16,021 nt of DNA from Rubripirellula sp. (GCA_029287555.1 JARFQX010000310.1:1-16021), one strand, 5' to 3'; counted from the stretch's first letter, positions 7,933-15,906 are shown. The notes: a model not told the origin generated them from the letters alone. Program-made: numbers and translations.

Positions 7933-8040
7933 TGGATGCTGATAATAAGGATGCGCAACCGTGATCTGCTAGCGGTGTTCGCGCTCGAGTCAATGGACGT
8001 GGTTGTTACGATCCTCCTCGATTACGAGCACCGCTTCGCT

Positions 8041-8058
8041 GAGCACGAGCACGAGCAC
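8041..8058. repeat. Hexanucleotide tandem repeat (GAGCAC x3)
   Basis: Three perfect GAGCAC units in the gap between the di-heme protein gene and the NHL protein gene. An upstream frame open to 8003 runs through it, giving only Ser/Thr/Arg-rich sequence, which argues for a non-coding leader. Confidence 0.8.
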
Positions 8059-8143
8059 GAGGAGTCGCGCACCGTTCCACTATCGCGCACGCTTATTTAG
8101 ACTTTTTCGCACCGCAGAGCGCCTCGCCCACCCTCCCTTTCCC

Positions 8144-9262
8144 ATGAGTAAAGATATGACACGTCAATTGCCCGGCATTGGGATTTCGAATCGCCGTCAG
8201 TTCACCAAGACAGTCATGGCGGCGTCGGCTGCCGTTGCCTCGACCCCCTTGATCCTCGGGGCTCAAGACAAATCGGGCAGCCGCGAACCGATTGTCGGCC
8301 AAGGCGAGCACACGTACCGGTGCATCCATCATTGGGGCCGCGATTCGCTGCCGAGCAGGTGTGACTACGGTAACGCCTCGCACGGCGTCACGATTGACAA
8401 GAGCGGGATGATTTATATCACGCATACCGGACGCCCCGACTCCGTCTACGTGTTTGATCCCAGTGGCAGGTTTATCAAGAGCATTGCGGGCTTTCATGCC
8501 GTCAAGAATGCGGATCGCAGCACCGCCAGCGGACATGGCATCGACATCCGCGAAGAGAATGGCGAAGAGTTTCTCTACCTATCGGCTGCGAACAGCAACA
8601 TGTCGTTCGCCAAGGTCTCGCTCGACGGCGAGATCGTTTGGCAAAAAGCAAAGCAGGACGTGTTTGCGGACGCCGGATTCGCCGGGCAGAAACAAGTCCG
8701 ATTTCGGCCAACGAATGCCAGTTTTCGACCCGATGGCGGTTACTATCTTGGCGATGGCTACGGCAGCAATTATCTCTACCAGTACGATGCGAAGGACCAG
8801 TTCGTCCGTGCGATTGGTGGGACGGGCCAGGCGGACGGCCAGTTTCGAACACCGCACGGCCAATGGCTGGATGACCGCGACGGCACCCCGAAGTTGGTCG
8901 TGGCAGATCGAGCGAACGAACGCTTGCAGTGGTTTGACATGGATGGAAACCACCTCCGCACACAAGGCGGCTTCCTCTTTCCGGCTGACATCGACAGTCA
9001 AGGCGATCTGCTGCTAGTCCCCGATCTGCACGCGAGGATCACGATTCTCGACGGCAGCAACGAGCCGATTGCCCAATTGGGTGATGACGAGGCGTGGCGC
9101 AAACGCGTGCTCGACAAATCAGAAAACATGCGAGCCAGCCCCGAGAAGTGGCTGCCGGGCCGCTTTGTCCATCCACACGACGCTTGCTTCGACTCCGACG
9201 GCAACATTTTCGTCACCGAATGGGTTCGCGGCGGGCGCGTCACCAAACTGGTCAAAGTCTGA
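8144..9262 (+). CDS. Tat-exported NHL-repeat beta-propeller protein
   Basis: 372 aa from ATG 8144; a second ATG in frame at 8156 is also possible. The frame is open to 8003, but that extension is low-complexity and would bury the export signal. The N-terminus has a twin-arginine motif, SNRRQFTK (Arg17, Arg18), followed by a hydrophobic stretch ending near LILGAQ, so export as a folded protein is expected. The mature chain has about six NHL/propeller-like blades, for example at 80-115, 130-166, 187-224, 236-272, 278-305 and 342-372, each with a GxxxDxxGxxYV-like strand and a VFDPSGRF or WFDMDGNH turn. No catalytic residues are recognisable. Similar planctomycete proteins are annotated only as NHL repeat or peptidylamidoglycolate-lyase-like. 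It lies on the same strand after the di-heme propeller gene, and the two may act on the same exported pathway. Confidence 0.9.
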   Translation: MSKDMTRQLPGIGISNRRQFTKTVMAASAAVASTPLILGAQDKSGSREPIVGQGEHTYRCIHHWGRDSLPSRCDYGNASHGVTIDKSGMIYITHTGRPDSVYVFDPSGRFIKSIAGFHAVKNADRSTASGHGIDIREENGEEFLYLSAANSNMSFAKVSLDGEIVWQKAKQDVFADAGFAGQKQVRFRPTNASFRPDGGYYLGDGYGSNYLYQYDAKDQFVRAIGGTGQADGQFRTPHGQWLDDRDGTPKLVVADRANERLQWFDMDGNHLRTQGGFLFPADIDSQGDLLLVPDLHARITILDGSNEPIAQLGDDEAWRKRVLDKSENMRASPEKWLPGRFVHPHDACFDSDGNIFVTEWVRGGRVTKLVKV

Positions 9263-9276
9263 ACGGATGACAAGAC

Positions 9277-9299
9277 TGCGACGCTAGCTCCGAGTCGCA
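9277..9299. terminator. Possible shared terminator hairpin between convergent genes
   Basis: TGCGAC (9277-9282) pairs with GTCGCA (9294-9299) in the 42-bp gap between the converging NHL and DUF971 genes. Position favours a bidirectional transcript end; there is no T-tract. Confidence 0.35.
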
Positions 9300-9304
9300 A
9301 AGGT

Positions 9305-9667
9305 TCAACTTGCGTCTTCGCGCAGCAGCGAAAACGGATAGATCCCCGAGGCGTGGCCGTCGCTGAAACTAATCTGGTACGCGTAGGAGCCAACCGGGCG
9401 CATCGATTCGACACGCATCGGTCGCGCCTCGGCCTTGCTTAGAATCGGCAAACCTGGCGGACGCTTGGGGTCCTCTCCCTCCTTCGACTCCCCTCTCTTC
9501 TTTTCACGGCACGTCGCACATGGACAAGCTGCGCGAAGCTCCGCAGCGGTTCTTTTCGTGATCAATCCATCGCTCCATTTAATCACGACGCTGTTGGCTT
9601 CACGGTTGATTGTCACTGGAATCGGGGCAGCCGGCTCCTCGGTGGTCTCGTTGGGCGTTTTGCTCAT
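9305..9667 (-). CDS. DUF971 (GBBH-like N-terminal domain) protein
   Basis: 120 aa from ATG 9667. This start is preferred over the upstream in-frame ATG at 9700 because AAGGG lies five bases before it (9673-9677), a good Shine-Dalgarno. The chain matches the DUF971 / gamma-butyrobetaine hydroxylase-like N-terminal fold: VTINREANSVVIKWSDG opening strands, CPCATC at 48-53, then SYAYQISFSDGHASGIYPF. In the human hydroxylase this domain binds zinc through a CxCxxC motif and a His; here Cys48, Cys50, Cys53 and His105 correspond, so metal binding is likely. Residues 57-72 are a charged insert. Bacterial stand-alone DUF971 proteins are cytosolic and of unclear role, sometimes fused to Mrp/ApbC iron-sulfur carriers. 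It is 134 bp downstream of the ligase gene and might share its transcript if the intervening hairpin is read through. Confidence 0.9.
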   Translation of the reverse strand: MSKTPNETTEEPAAPIPVTINREANSVVIKWSDGLITKRTAAELRAACPCATCREKKRGESKEGEDPKRPPGLPILSKAEARPMRVESMRPVGSYAYQISFSDGHASGIYPFSLLREDAS

Positions 9668-9720
9668 GACGACCCTTGGTGTTGCATGGACGCATTTCAA
9701 CTAGAGTTTTGTCAAGAATC

Positions 9721-9794
9721 ACATCATCGCCGATCGCTCCGCCGATTGTAGCTTTACAGCGCAATTCGATCGGCGGAGCGATCGGCGACGATGT
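9721..9794. repeat. 26-bp inverted repeat (25/26 matched), 22-nt loop
   Basis: The left arm 9721-9746 and the right arm 9769-9794 are reverse complements except for one A-C mismatch (9726 with 9789). The core reads CGCCGATCGCTCCGCCGAT. The loop (9747-9768) itself has TGTA/TACA. It lies between the ligase stop and the DUF971 start, both minus strand. No T-run follows on either strand, so it is not a standard intrinsic terminator. It could be a dispersed palindromic element, an mRNA processing or attenuation structure, or a regulator site. Confidence 0.9.
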
Positions 9795-9801
9795 CACTTG
9801 C

Positions 9802-11079
9802 TCATCTGGCCGACGATCGCCGGTCGACCATCCGCCGCGACTTCGCTTCAAATCGTGGCAGCGAACCGCTGGGGACACAAGTGACGGGAACCCGAAGTGC
9901 CAAACGGTCGCGAAACAACACTCCCAATCGGCGAGCCAACGACTCCTCCGCTTCAATCTCAATCTCCAATTGGTCCATCTCCTCAAGCCTTGACGCGATC
10001 ATCCGAAACTCGGTCGTGGCATCGAGCTCTCGAACGATCGCTTCGATACTGCTGGGAAAGACATTGACACCCCGAATCACAAGCATGTCATCGGCGCGTC
10101 CCAAGACTCCCCCTTCGAGCCACAGAAAAGGACTGGACTGCTGATGGTGACGATAGCCTCGCACGACATCACCCGTGCGATATCGAATCGCCGGCCCCCC
10201 AAATCGTCCCAGAGAGGTCAGCACCAGCTCCGCTTCCTCGCCCTCGTCAACTTCCACCCCTTGCGGGTTTTCTTCATCAAATCGTAATAGCTCGGCAATG
10301 AACTCCGTCTCGATCACGTGGATTCCCCGACCGTCTTCGCTGCCAAATCCCCAAGCACCAATCTCACTGGCGCCGGTGTGATCCACAACCGACGCGCCCC
10401 AAGCTTGCTCAATTCGGTGGCGGATCGTCGGCACCGAGCCGCCGGGTTCTCCAGCGACAATCACACGAGTAACGCGAGAGTCTCTTAGCGATACCCTGAT
10501 CTTGTCGGCCACCTCGACCAGGTGCAATGCGTAAGTCGGCGTACAACATACGATCGTACACTCGTGATCCAGGATCATTCCGATCCGATTCTCGCTCGAC
10601 ATGCCCCCGCCAGGAATCACCATCGCGCCGCGGCGAACCAGCGCATCGTTTGCGGTCCAAAATCCAATGAACGGGCCGAACGAAAACGCCATCATGGCAA
10701 TGTCCGATTCGCAAACACCCGCCGCGTCCAAGACATGCTCCCAGCATCGCAGCCACCATTGCCAATCCTCTGGCGTATCGAGCACGGCCATGGGAAAGCC
10801 CTTTGTTCCGCTTGTTTGATGCAAACGGCTGTAGCAATGCTTGGGCAAGTCAAAGATGCGGCCCGGTACGCACTTTGAATCATGGACCAAATCTGATTTG
10901 GTTAGCAGTGGGATCGCGGTCAGATCCTCGGGCGACTTCAAGGGAAGCTCCAGTCCCTTGAGTTGCTGTTTGTAAAACGGGCGTTTGCGCACTTCCATCA
11001 GCAGCTTATTGAGCTTGCTGAGTTGCAGCTCGGAAAGCTGTGTTCGGTTCAAGCGATCGGTGTCTCGCGTTTCATCCAT
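9802..11079 (-). CDS. Phenylacetate-CoA ligase-like adenylate-forming enzyme
   Basis: 425 aa, close to the usual 430-440 aa of PaaK-type ligases. These activate a carboxylic acid with ATP to the acyl-AMP and transfer it to coenzyme A in the cytosol. Visible motifs: P-loop QTSGTKGFP (88-96), VDHTGASEIG (232-241), RYRTGDVV (299-306, Asp304), LGRADDMLVIRGVNVFP (326-342), and the C-terminal catalytic Lys413 in LPRFEAKSRR. All core motifs are intact, so an active enzyme is expected. The P-loop has Lys93 where many members have Thr. No phenylacetate degradation genes (ring epoxidase, beta-oxidation steps) are visible nearby, so the acyl substrate is unknown and I give no symbol. No Shine-Dalgarno precedes the ATG at 11079. 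The gene is divergent from the first prepilin-like gene, with DUF971 downstream on the same strand. Confidence 0.92.
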   Translation of the reverse strand: MDETRDTDRLNRTQLSELQLSKLNKLLMEVRKRPFYKQQLKGLELPLKSPEDLTAIPLLTKSDLVHDSKCVPGRIFDLPKHCYSRLHQTSGTKGFPMAVLDTPEDWQWWLRCWEHVLDAAGVCESDIAMMAFSFGPFIGFWTANDALVRRGAMVIPGGGMSSENRIGMILDHECTIVCCTPTYALHLVEVADKIRVSLRDSRVTRVIVAGEPGGSVPTIRHRIEQAWGASVVDHTGASEIGAWGFGSEDGRGIHVIETEFIAELLRFDEENPQGVEVDEGEEAELVLTSLGRFGGPAIRYRTGDVVRGYRHHQQSSPFLWLEGGVLGRADDMLVIRGVNVFPSSIEAIVRELDATTEFRMIASRLEEMDQLEIEIEAEESLARRLGVLFRDRLALRVPVTCVPSGSLPRFEAKSRRMVDRRSSAR

Positions 11080-11514
11080 GCAAAGACCAACTTAACGACG
11101 AGAGTAAAGCATGAAGAAGCAATGAATATCCAAGAACTCCCAATTTACCATCTAATCAATCGACGAGCATTGGGATCCCTAAATGCTCGCATTATGGACC
11201 ATCTCTGAGCGCAAGATCAAAGGAACCACCCGTCGGAGTAGCAGGGGCGAATGCGTAGAAACCGTGAAGACTCGATGAGAACACCGGAAGCCGCTTGCAA
11301 AGCTTTGGTCGTCCGTCAAACATGCTCGCGTCGTGGCGGTTCACACACGTAAATCGACACGGTCGTGTGCTCGAAGAGAGTTATTCAAATCACAACAAAC
11401 CAGTCGCGGATGACAAGCGATTTGTTCGGTAACGTGCACGGGCTAGACGTCGATGAAGCCAGATCCCGTTGCCACCGGTTCGCTTCTACCGGGGAACCAT
11501 TCCGAAGGACAAGG
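11080..11514. other. Intergenic region between divergent ligase and prepilin-like genes
   Basis: 435 bp that must hold the promoters for both directions. The frame of the downstream gene is open back to 11365, but the extra 50 residues look non-coding and would mask the prepilin leader. No clear promoter pair, operator or RNA element could be assigned. An AAGGA ribosome binding site lies at 11505-11509. Confidence 0.5.
11505..11509 (+). promoter_or_regulatory. Shine-Dalgarno fixing the start of the first prepilin-like gene
   Basis: AAGGA five bases before ATG 11515. It selects this ATG over the upstream in-frame ATGs at 11365 and 11410. Confidence 0.75.
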
Positions 11515-12696
11515 ATGAAGAGAAACGGATTCACACTCGTCGAAATGCTGGTTGTGATCTCGATCATCGGCATCCTCGCGGCGCTGCTGTTGCCGGCAAT
11601 TTCCAAGGCAAGGGAGGCCGCGAGGGGCGTCGAGTGTCAAAACAACCTCAAGAATTTTGGCGTCGCCCTAACCGATCGCACGATCAGCTCGTCCGACGGC
11701 GCGTTTTGTTCTGGCGCTTTCGATCTCGAGCGTGACGGAATCCCCACGGAGGTTGGCTGGGTCGCCGATGTCTTGCGTCGTGGCATGATTCCGGGAGAGA
11801 TGCGTTGCCCCAGCAGTGGTGTGCTAACCTCCAAGGCGATCGAGCAAATGCTGACCATCCCAGCGGCCGATCTCAGCGCAACGAGTTTGGCAGACCTATT
11901 GGGCTCACGCCCGTACATCGATGACACGGGCCGCACGGTCAAGAACATCTGTCGCACGATCGTCGACGATACGATCGCGCCGCTGAGCCAGGAGCGTATC
12001 GATCTGATCAACAAAGAAATGCTGGAAGATGGCTACAACACCAATTTTGCAGCCTCCTGGTTCCTGGTTCGCTCGGAATTGCGTCTCGATGGCGACGGGA
12101 ATCCAAGTCCGAGTAACACGACGTTCGCAGGTACCGACATCAAAGGACGGAACGTGACCAAGGGGCCACTGACGACGCGTCTGCTCGACAGCGGCCAGGC
12201 ACCGGGCAACACGGTCCCCTTGCTGTGCGATGCGGCGGCACTTGGCGTTCTTTCCCGATCAATTGGCGAGACCTTGCCTGGTGGTGCATTCTACGGCACA
12301 CCCATCGTGGGCGGTCCGATCGGACATCGCAAACGAATTGACACCGATGCCGACGGTGTCGAGGACACGGACAACCCGAACTACTTGCAGGTGCCTTCCT
12401 TTCCGGTTGGAACACCGCGGGAGGGTGCAACGGGATGGCTCAAGACGTGGAGCTATGACACGCGGCAAGATTATCGCGGCATATCCCCGTTGCACAACGG
12501 AACAGCCAACGCGTTGATGGCCGATGGCTCCGTTCGCGCATTCGTGGATACAAACAACGATGGTTTCATTAACAACGGTTTCGACGGAGCGGATCGAGGA
12601 ACTCCGACCACGCCCGTTTACTGGACCTCGTCAGACGTGGAGGCAGACAAGTTAAACCTTGCCAGCTTCTACTCGCTGACGTCGAAAGGTGAATAA
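11515..12696 (+). CDS. Prepilin-like DUF1559 protein with H-X9-DG motif (copy 1)
   Basis: 393 aa. The leader MKRNG is followed by FTLVE, a type IV prepilin cleavage/methylation site (cut after Gly5, Glu10 present), and then a hydrophobic helix (VVISIIGILAALLLPA) ending in KAREAAR. This is the type II pseudopilin N-terminus, processed by a prepilin peptidase and anchored in the inner membrane. The body is the planctomycete DUF1559 type and ends with LHNGTANALMADGSV, the H-X9-DG motif (His327, Asp337, Gly338). Paired cysteine contexts FCSGAFD (65) and MRCPS (98) recur in the next gene. Calcium-style DxDGxxD turns (DTDADGVEDTD, DTNNDGF) occur late in the chain. The start is fixed by an AAGGA site. 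Members are highly multiplied in planctomycetes, and their function is not established; an extracellular fibre or secretion role is inference. Confidence 0.92.
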   Translation: MKRNGFTLVEMLVVISIIGILAALLLPAISKAREAARGVECQNNLKNFGVALTDRTISSSDGAFCSGAFDLERDGIPTEVGWVADVLRRGMIPGEMRCPSSGVLTSKAIEQMLTIPAADLSATSLADLLGSRPYIDDTGRTVKNICRTIVDDTIAPLSQERIDLINKEMLEDGYNTNFAASWFLVRSELRLDGDGNPSPSNTTFAGTDIKGRNVTKGPLTTRLLDSGQAPGNTVPLLCDAAALGVLSRSIGETLPGGAFYGTPIVGGPIGHRKRIDTDADGVEDTDNPNYLQVPSFPVGTPREGATGWLKTWSYDTRQDYRGISPLHNGTANALMADGSVRAFVDTNNDGFINNGFDGADRGTPTTPVYWTSSDVEADKLNLASFYSLTSKGE

Positions 12697-13091
12697 AACC
12701 GGAGCCCCAGCACAAGGAGAAAGCGACCTAACCAACTTCGAAGATCGATAAAGCTTAGGCCGCGTGTCGAGTGACGCGCTGTGTCGACTGACGCGAGTGG
12801 ATCCGGTTCCAGTAAATCGGATTCAACAACGAGAACGCTCAAACCAAGATTCGCAAAAAAGATAAAGCAGTGCGAAGTGCGTCCTCACCCAGCAAACCAT
12901 GACATAGATGCCAACGCATCGTGTTTTCAGTTCGGATGAATTAACAGCGGAGTGTGTGACGGTCTCCAGACGCCAGACTGCTATCGACAGTTCAGCGCCC
13001 CAGTACGGAGGTCCGCCACACGACTCCACCCGTAATCCTATTCTGGCCGCGAAGACCCTCCTGCGTCCAGAAAAATCAGAGGAAAGTAGAA
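12697..13091. other. Intergenic region between the two prepilin-like genes
   Basis: 395 bp without a convincing gene. It contains an imperfect 15-bp direct repeat GTGTCGA(G/C)TGACGCG at 12764-12778 and 12781-12795 and, at its end, a purine-rich Shine-Dalgarno (AGAGGAAA, 13078-13085) for the second gene. The length suggests that the second gene has its own promoter, though none can be named. Confidence 0.5.
12764..12795. repeat. Direct repeat, 14 of 15 bases identical, period 17
   Basis: GTGTCGAGTGACGCG (12764-12778) and GTGTCGACTGACGCG (12781-12795) differ at one base. They lie upstream of the second prepilin-like gene and could be a duplicated operator or chance duplication. Confidence 0.6.
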
Positions 13092-14426
13092 ATGTCGCGA
13101 ACGCGAACATCAGGATTCACCCTGATCGAACTCTTGGTGGTGATTGCGATCATCGCCCTGCTGGCGGCCCTGGCGCTGCCGGCCCTTTCGAAGGCCCGCG
13201 AGGCCGCACGGCGCACGGCGTGCTCAAACAACTTGCGCCAATTCGGAATTGGCATGTACGAATTCTCGAACAGAGATCCGATCGGCCGCATGTGCACCGG
13301 CGCATCGGACTTTGAGCGAGACGGTGACATGGATACGTATGGCTGGGTCGCTGACCTGGTCAATGGCGGCTTCGCGGTCCCGGGTGACATGCTCTGTCCC
13401 AGCAACCCATCGAAGGCTCTGGAAAAGTTGAATGACCTTTTGGGCATCTCCACGAGTGGAAACGCAGCAACCATGGGTCCGTCGGCCGGCAACAACTCGG
13501 ACCGCATGCTCGCCGGTGCGGCTCAGTTCATCTACGCCCCGGGAGGCGACATCTATCAGGATCTGACGGGTCCGACGACCGGAGGCCTGGACCGTCGCGG
13601 AGACACGATCAGTAGCATCCCAGCTTACGTCGGTCAGTGGTACGTCGATCGAGGCTACATGACGAATTACGCGTCGGGTTACTATCTCGTTCGCAATGCG
13701 CCGCTTAGTGAAGCCAACGCAGACCGGCTGATCGTCGCCGGCGGACAGGTAACAACGATCGGCGGTTCCAACGCGGCAAACACAGGCGTTGGCAAGTACA
13801 AGGAGCGTGAAGACACCAAGGGCGCACTCCTTGCTTCAACGCTCGATCGCACCCGCGTCTCGACCAGCAACATTCCGCTGCTTGGTGACGGAGGCCCGGG
13901 TGACGTCGATGAGGCGATCCTGGGTTCGGATGTTCCCAACACCAAGGAAGAGTTGCCGCGGGGTATGTTGTTGGCCGAGGCCTTCAACGACGGTCCGGCC
14001 TACCTCAATACGTCCAACAACAAGCTCGTCTTGCTCGACGCGGGTGTCGAACTGGTAACGCAGATCCGATGCGAAAAGGGAGAGGCAACCACGGCGAATT
14101 GCATCCCGCCGGAATCGGCTACGGTCCGAGGTTTGCCAGCAGGAGCAACCGTGGCGGGCAACGAAACCTACCTGCAAGACACGCGTGACTGGTTCGCTCT
14201 GCACAACGGGACCGTGAATCTACTGATGGCCGACGGTTCGGTCAAGAACATCAATGACGGGGCCAATGGTGACGGCTATCTCAATCCGGGCTTTCGAGTC
14301 GACCCGACCCGGGACGTGTCCGGAACGGGTTACTCCGATTCCGAGGTTGAGTTGCAGCCAGCTGAAGTCTTCAGCGGAATGTTCCTCGATGAGACCTCCT
14401 TCAAAGGTCAGTTCGAGGAAAGCTGA
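13092..14426 (+). CDS. Prepilin-like DUF1559 protein with H-X9-DG motif (copy 2)
   Basis: 444 aa from ATG 13092, eight bases or so after AGAGGAAA. The leader MSRTRTSG is cut before FTLIE (Gly8, Glu13), followed by the hydrophobic helix VVIAIIALLAALALPA and KAREAARR. It is a clear paralogue of the preceding gene: the segment with MCTGASDFERDG, YGWVADLVNGG, MLCPSNP, MTNYASGYYLVRN and NIPLLGDGG matches FCSGAFDLERDG, VGWVADVLRRG, MRCPSSG, NTNFAASWFLVRS and TVPLLCDAA in copy 1. The C-terminal H-X9-DG motif LHNGTVNLLMADGSV has His371, Asp381 and Gly382. It is longer than copy 1, mainly in the middle. No pilus ATPase or prepilin peptidase gene is visible, so processing must rely on genes elsewhere. 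A terminator-like hairpin follows at 14449-14499. Confidence 0.93.
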   Translation: MSRTRTSGFTLIELLVVIAIIALLAALALPALSKAREAARRTACSNNLRQFGIGMYEFSNRDPIGRMCTGASDFERDGDMDTYGWVADLVNGGFAVPGDMLCPSNPSKALEKLNDLLGISTSGNAATMGPSAGNNSDRMLAGAAQFIYAPGGDIYQDLTGPTTGGLDRRGDTISSIPAYVGQWYVDRGYMTNYASGYYLVRNAPLSEANADRLIVAGGQVTTIGGSNAANTGVGKYKEREDTKGALLASTLDRTRVSTSNIPLLGDGGPGDVDEAILGSDVPNTKEELPRGMLLAEAFNDGPAYLNTSNNKLVLLDAGVELVTQIRCEKGEATTANCIPPESATVRGLPAGATVAGNETYLQDTRDWFALHNGTVNLLMADGSVKNINDGANGDGYLNPGFRVDPTRDVSGTGYSDSEVELQPAEVFSGMFLDETSFKGQFEES

Positions 14427-14448
14427 TCTAGTTGCCGCGGGCGGACGA

Positions 14449-14499
14449 CCCCAACCTATCGTTTCTGCGACCGGTTTGTCGGTCGCAGAAACGTTGGGG
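14449..14499. terminator. Strong extended hairpin after the second prepilin-like gene
   Basis: A perfect 13-bp stem (14461-14473 with 14480-14492) closes a GTTTGT loop. CCCCAAC (14449-14455) further pairs with GTTGGGG (14493-14499) across a five-base bulge. It starts 22 bp after the stop. It lacks a T-tract, but the position and stability suggest a transcript end or an mRNA 3' protector. Confidence 0.55.
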
Positions 14500-14605
14500 A
14501 ATCAACTCCGGCTACGCCGACCCCGCTCGGTAAAGATGGCCTGCCCCAGCGGAACGGATGCGCGCATCGGTAACCGCTGTTTCCCTTGATTACACAAATC
14601 AATAG

Positions 14606-15820
14606 ATGAAATCTTTCCCAAGACGCTTGCTTTTGCTCTTCGCCGGGATTACCGGATGCGCAGCTTGCGCGTCGGCCCTGACAATCGTTGTTGAATACAA
14701 ACCATGGGGCGTTCCCGATGCCCGGCGGCAAGAGTACGACGAAACGATTGCAGCATGGGATCGACGCGACGCGCTCCGCGAAAGATTCGAGAACGCCGCG
14801 CGCCCCATCGTTGCGACGGGCCCCGTTCGCCATTCCGCTGGACTGCAAGACCCCAAGACGACGAGCGATCATCAATTCGAAATTCGGAACGAGGGCACAC
14901 AGCCGCTTAAGCTCGAGGTTCGTTTCACATCGTCAGATTGTGAGGCTGCACTCGGCAACGCTGGACTGGACAAAACTGGACTAGACCGCGCGGTCGTCGC
15001 ATCGGGAGAGGCTACACGGCTCAACGTCTCTTGGACCAATGCAGATGAGCCTGGAGACTTCGAGCATACCGTGGTCGTCAGAACGAACGATCCCTTGCAG
15101 GAAGAGTTGGAGTTCTTGGTCAGCGGGACCATCAAGGCCGATCTCGCCGTCCCCGCGTCGGTGGTATTTCCGGAGTCCGATCCCGCTCACCGAACGGACT
15201 TGAACTTTCTCGTCTACAGTCAGACCTGGGACGAATTCGAGATTGTCGACGCGAAAAGCGACCTGGAGATTTTCGATTGGCACGCGGCACCGGCTGATCT
15301 GTCCGACGCAGACGTGGACGGCCTGCATGCCACTTGCGTTTGGCGCGTGCGTCTTTGGACGACCGCGATGGAATACGGACGCTATTCCGGAAACGTCACG
15401 CTTTCTGTTCGGAGAGGTGATTCACCGGCGGTTGTCCGCTCGGTGGCGGTCAAGGGCCGGGTAAGACCACCAATCATCTTTCACAGCCCCCAGCTTCACA
15501 TGGCCGACGGATTGGATCTGGGCACCCTGTTCGCCGGTGAAGAGCATCAATTTCACGTGCTCGTTCGGCTCCGCGGTGACATTGCACGGAAGATCGAGGT
15601 TCTCGACATACGGCCCGCCGAGCTAAAGGCGACCCTCACTCCTCAGAGTCAGCCAGGGAATTACCGATTGACGCTCACGATTCCGAAAGACTGTCCGATG
15701 ACCATATTCAACGTCCCGGAGAAGCATGGATACGTTGAGGTCGGGGATCCGGGCGACGAGCACTTTTCTAGCTGGTTCCCAGTGAAGGGCGCCGTCGTGC
15801 CAAGGCCCGTGGGACAGTGA
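14606..15820 (+). CDS. DUF1573-like exported protein
   Basis: 404 aa from ATG 14606. The basic start MKSFPRR is followed by a hydrophobic stretch (LLLLFAGITGCAACASAL) that holds ITGC, a usable lipobox with Cys18; it is either a lipoprotein or a membrane-anchored protein facing the periplasm. Residues about 85-175 match the DUF1573 Ig-like pattern: FEIRNEGTQPLKLEVRFTSS with the Cys-bearing turn SSDCEA, then HTVVVRTNDP and LEFLVSGT. More beta-rich repeats follow (185-285 and 300-398), so the chain probably has three beta-sandwich units. The SCGC cysteine pair frequent in DUF1573 is reduced to a single Cys112. No catalytic motif is visible; a structural or binding role is inference. It lies 179 bp after the second prepilin-like gene beyond a hairpin, and 86 bp before the zinc-ribbon gene. 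No Shine-Dalgarno is visible. Confidence 0.85.
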   Translation: MKSFPRRLLLLFAGITGCAACASALTIVVEYKPWGVPDARRQEYDETIAAWDRRDALRERFENAARPIVATGPVRHSAGLQDPKTTSDHQFEIRNEGTQPLKLEVRFTSSDCEAALGNAGLDKTGLDRAVVASGEATRLNVSWTNADEPGDFEHTVVVRTNDPLQEELEFLVSGTIKADLAVPASVVFPESDPAHRTDLNFLVYSQTWDEFEIVDAKSDLEIFDWHAAPADLSDADVDGLHATCVWRVRLWTTAMEYGRYSGNVTLSVRRGDSPAVVRSVAVKGRVRPPIIFHSPQLHMADGLDLGTLFAGEEHQFHVLVRLRGDIARKIEVLDIRPAELKATLTPQSQPGNYRLTLTIPKDCPMTIFNVPEKHGYVEVGDPGDEHFSSWFPVKGAVVPRPVGQ

Positions 15821-15906
15821 TTCCGTTGACACGATCCGCTGCTGACCGCTCGCGCCGAGAGATGTTCTTGGTAGCGAGCGCAGGACATCGACTCTAGAGC
15901 ACTACC

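Noticed and set aside
9710..9715. Consensus TTGACA (minus strand) upstream of DUF971 as a promoter
   Set aside because: No -10-like hexamer at 15-19 bp spacing, so a promoter cannot be supported.
9721..9794. Miniature transposable element (MITE)
   Set aside because: No flanking target-site duplication could be seen, and a second copy cannot be checked in this window.
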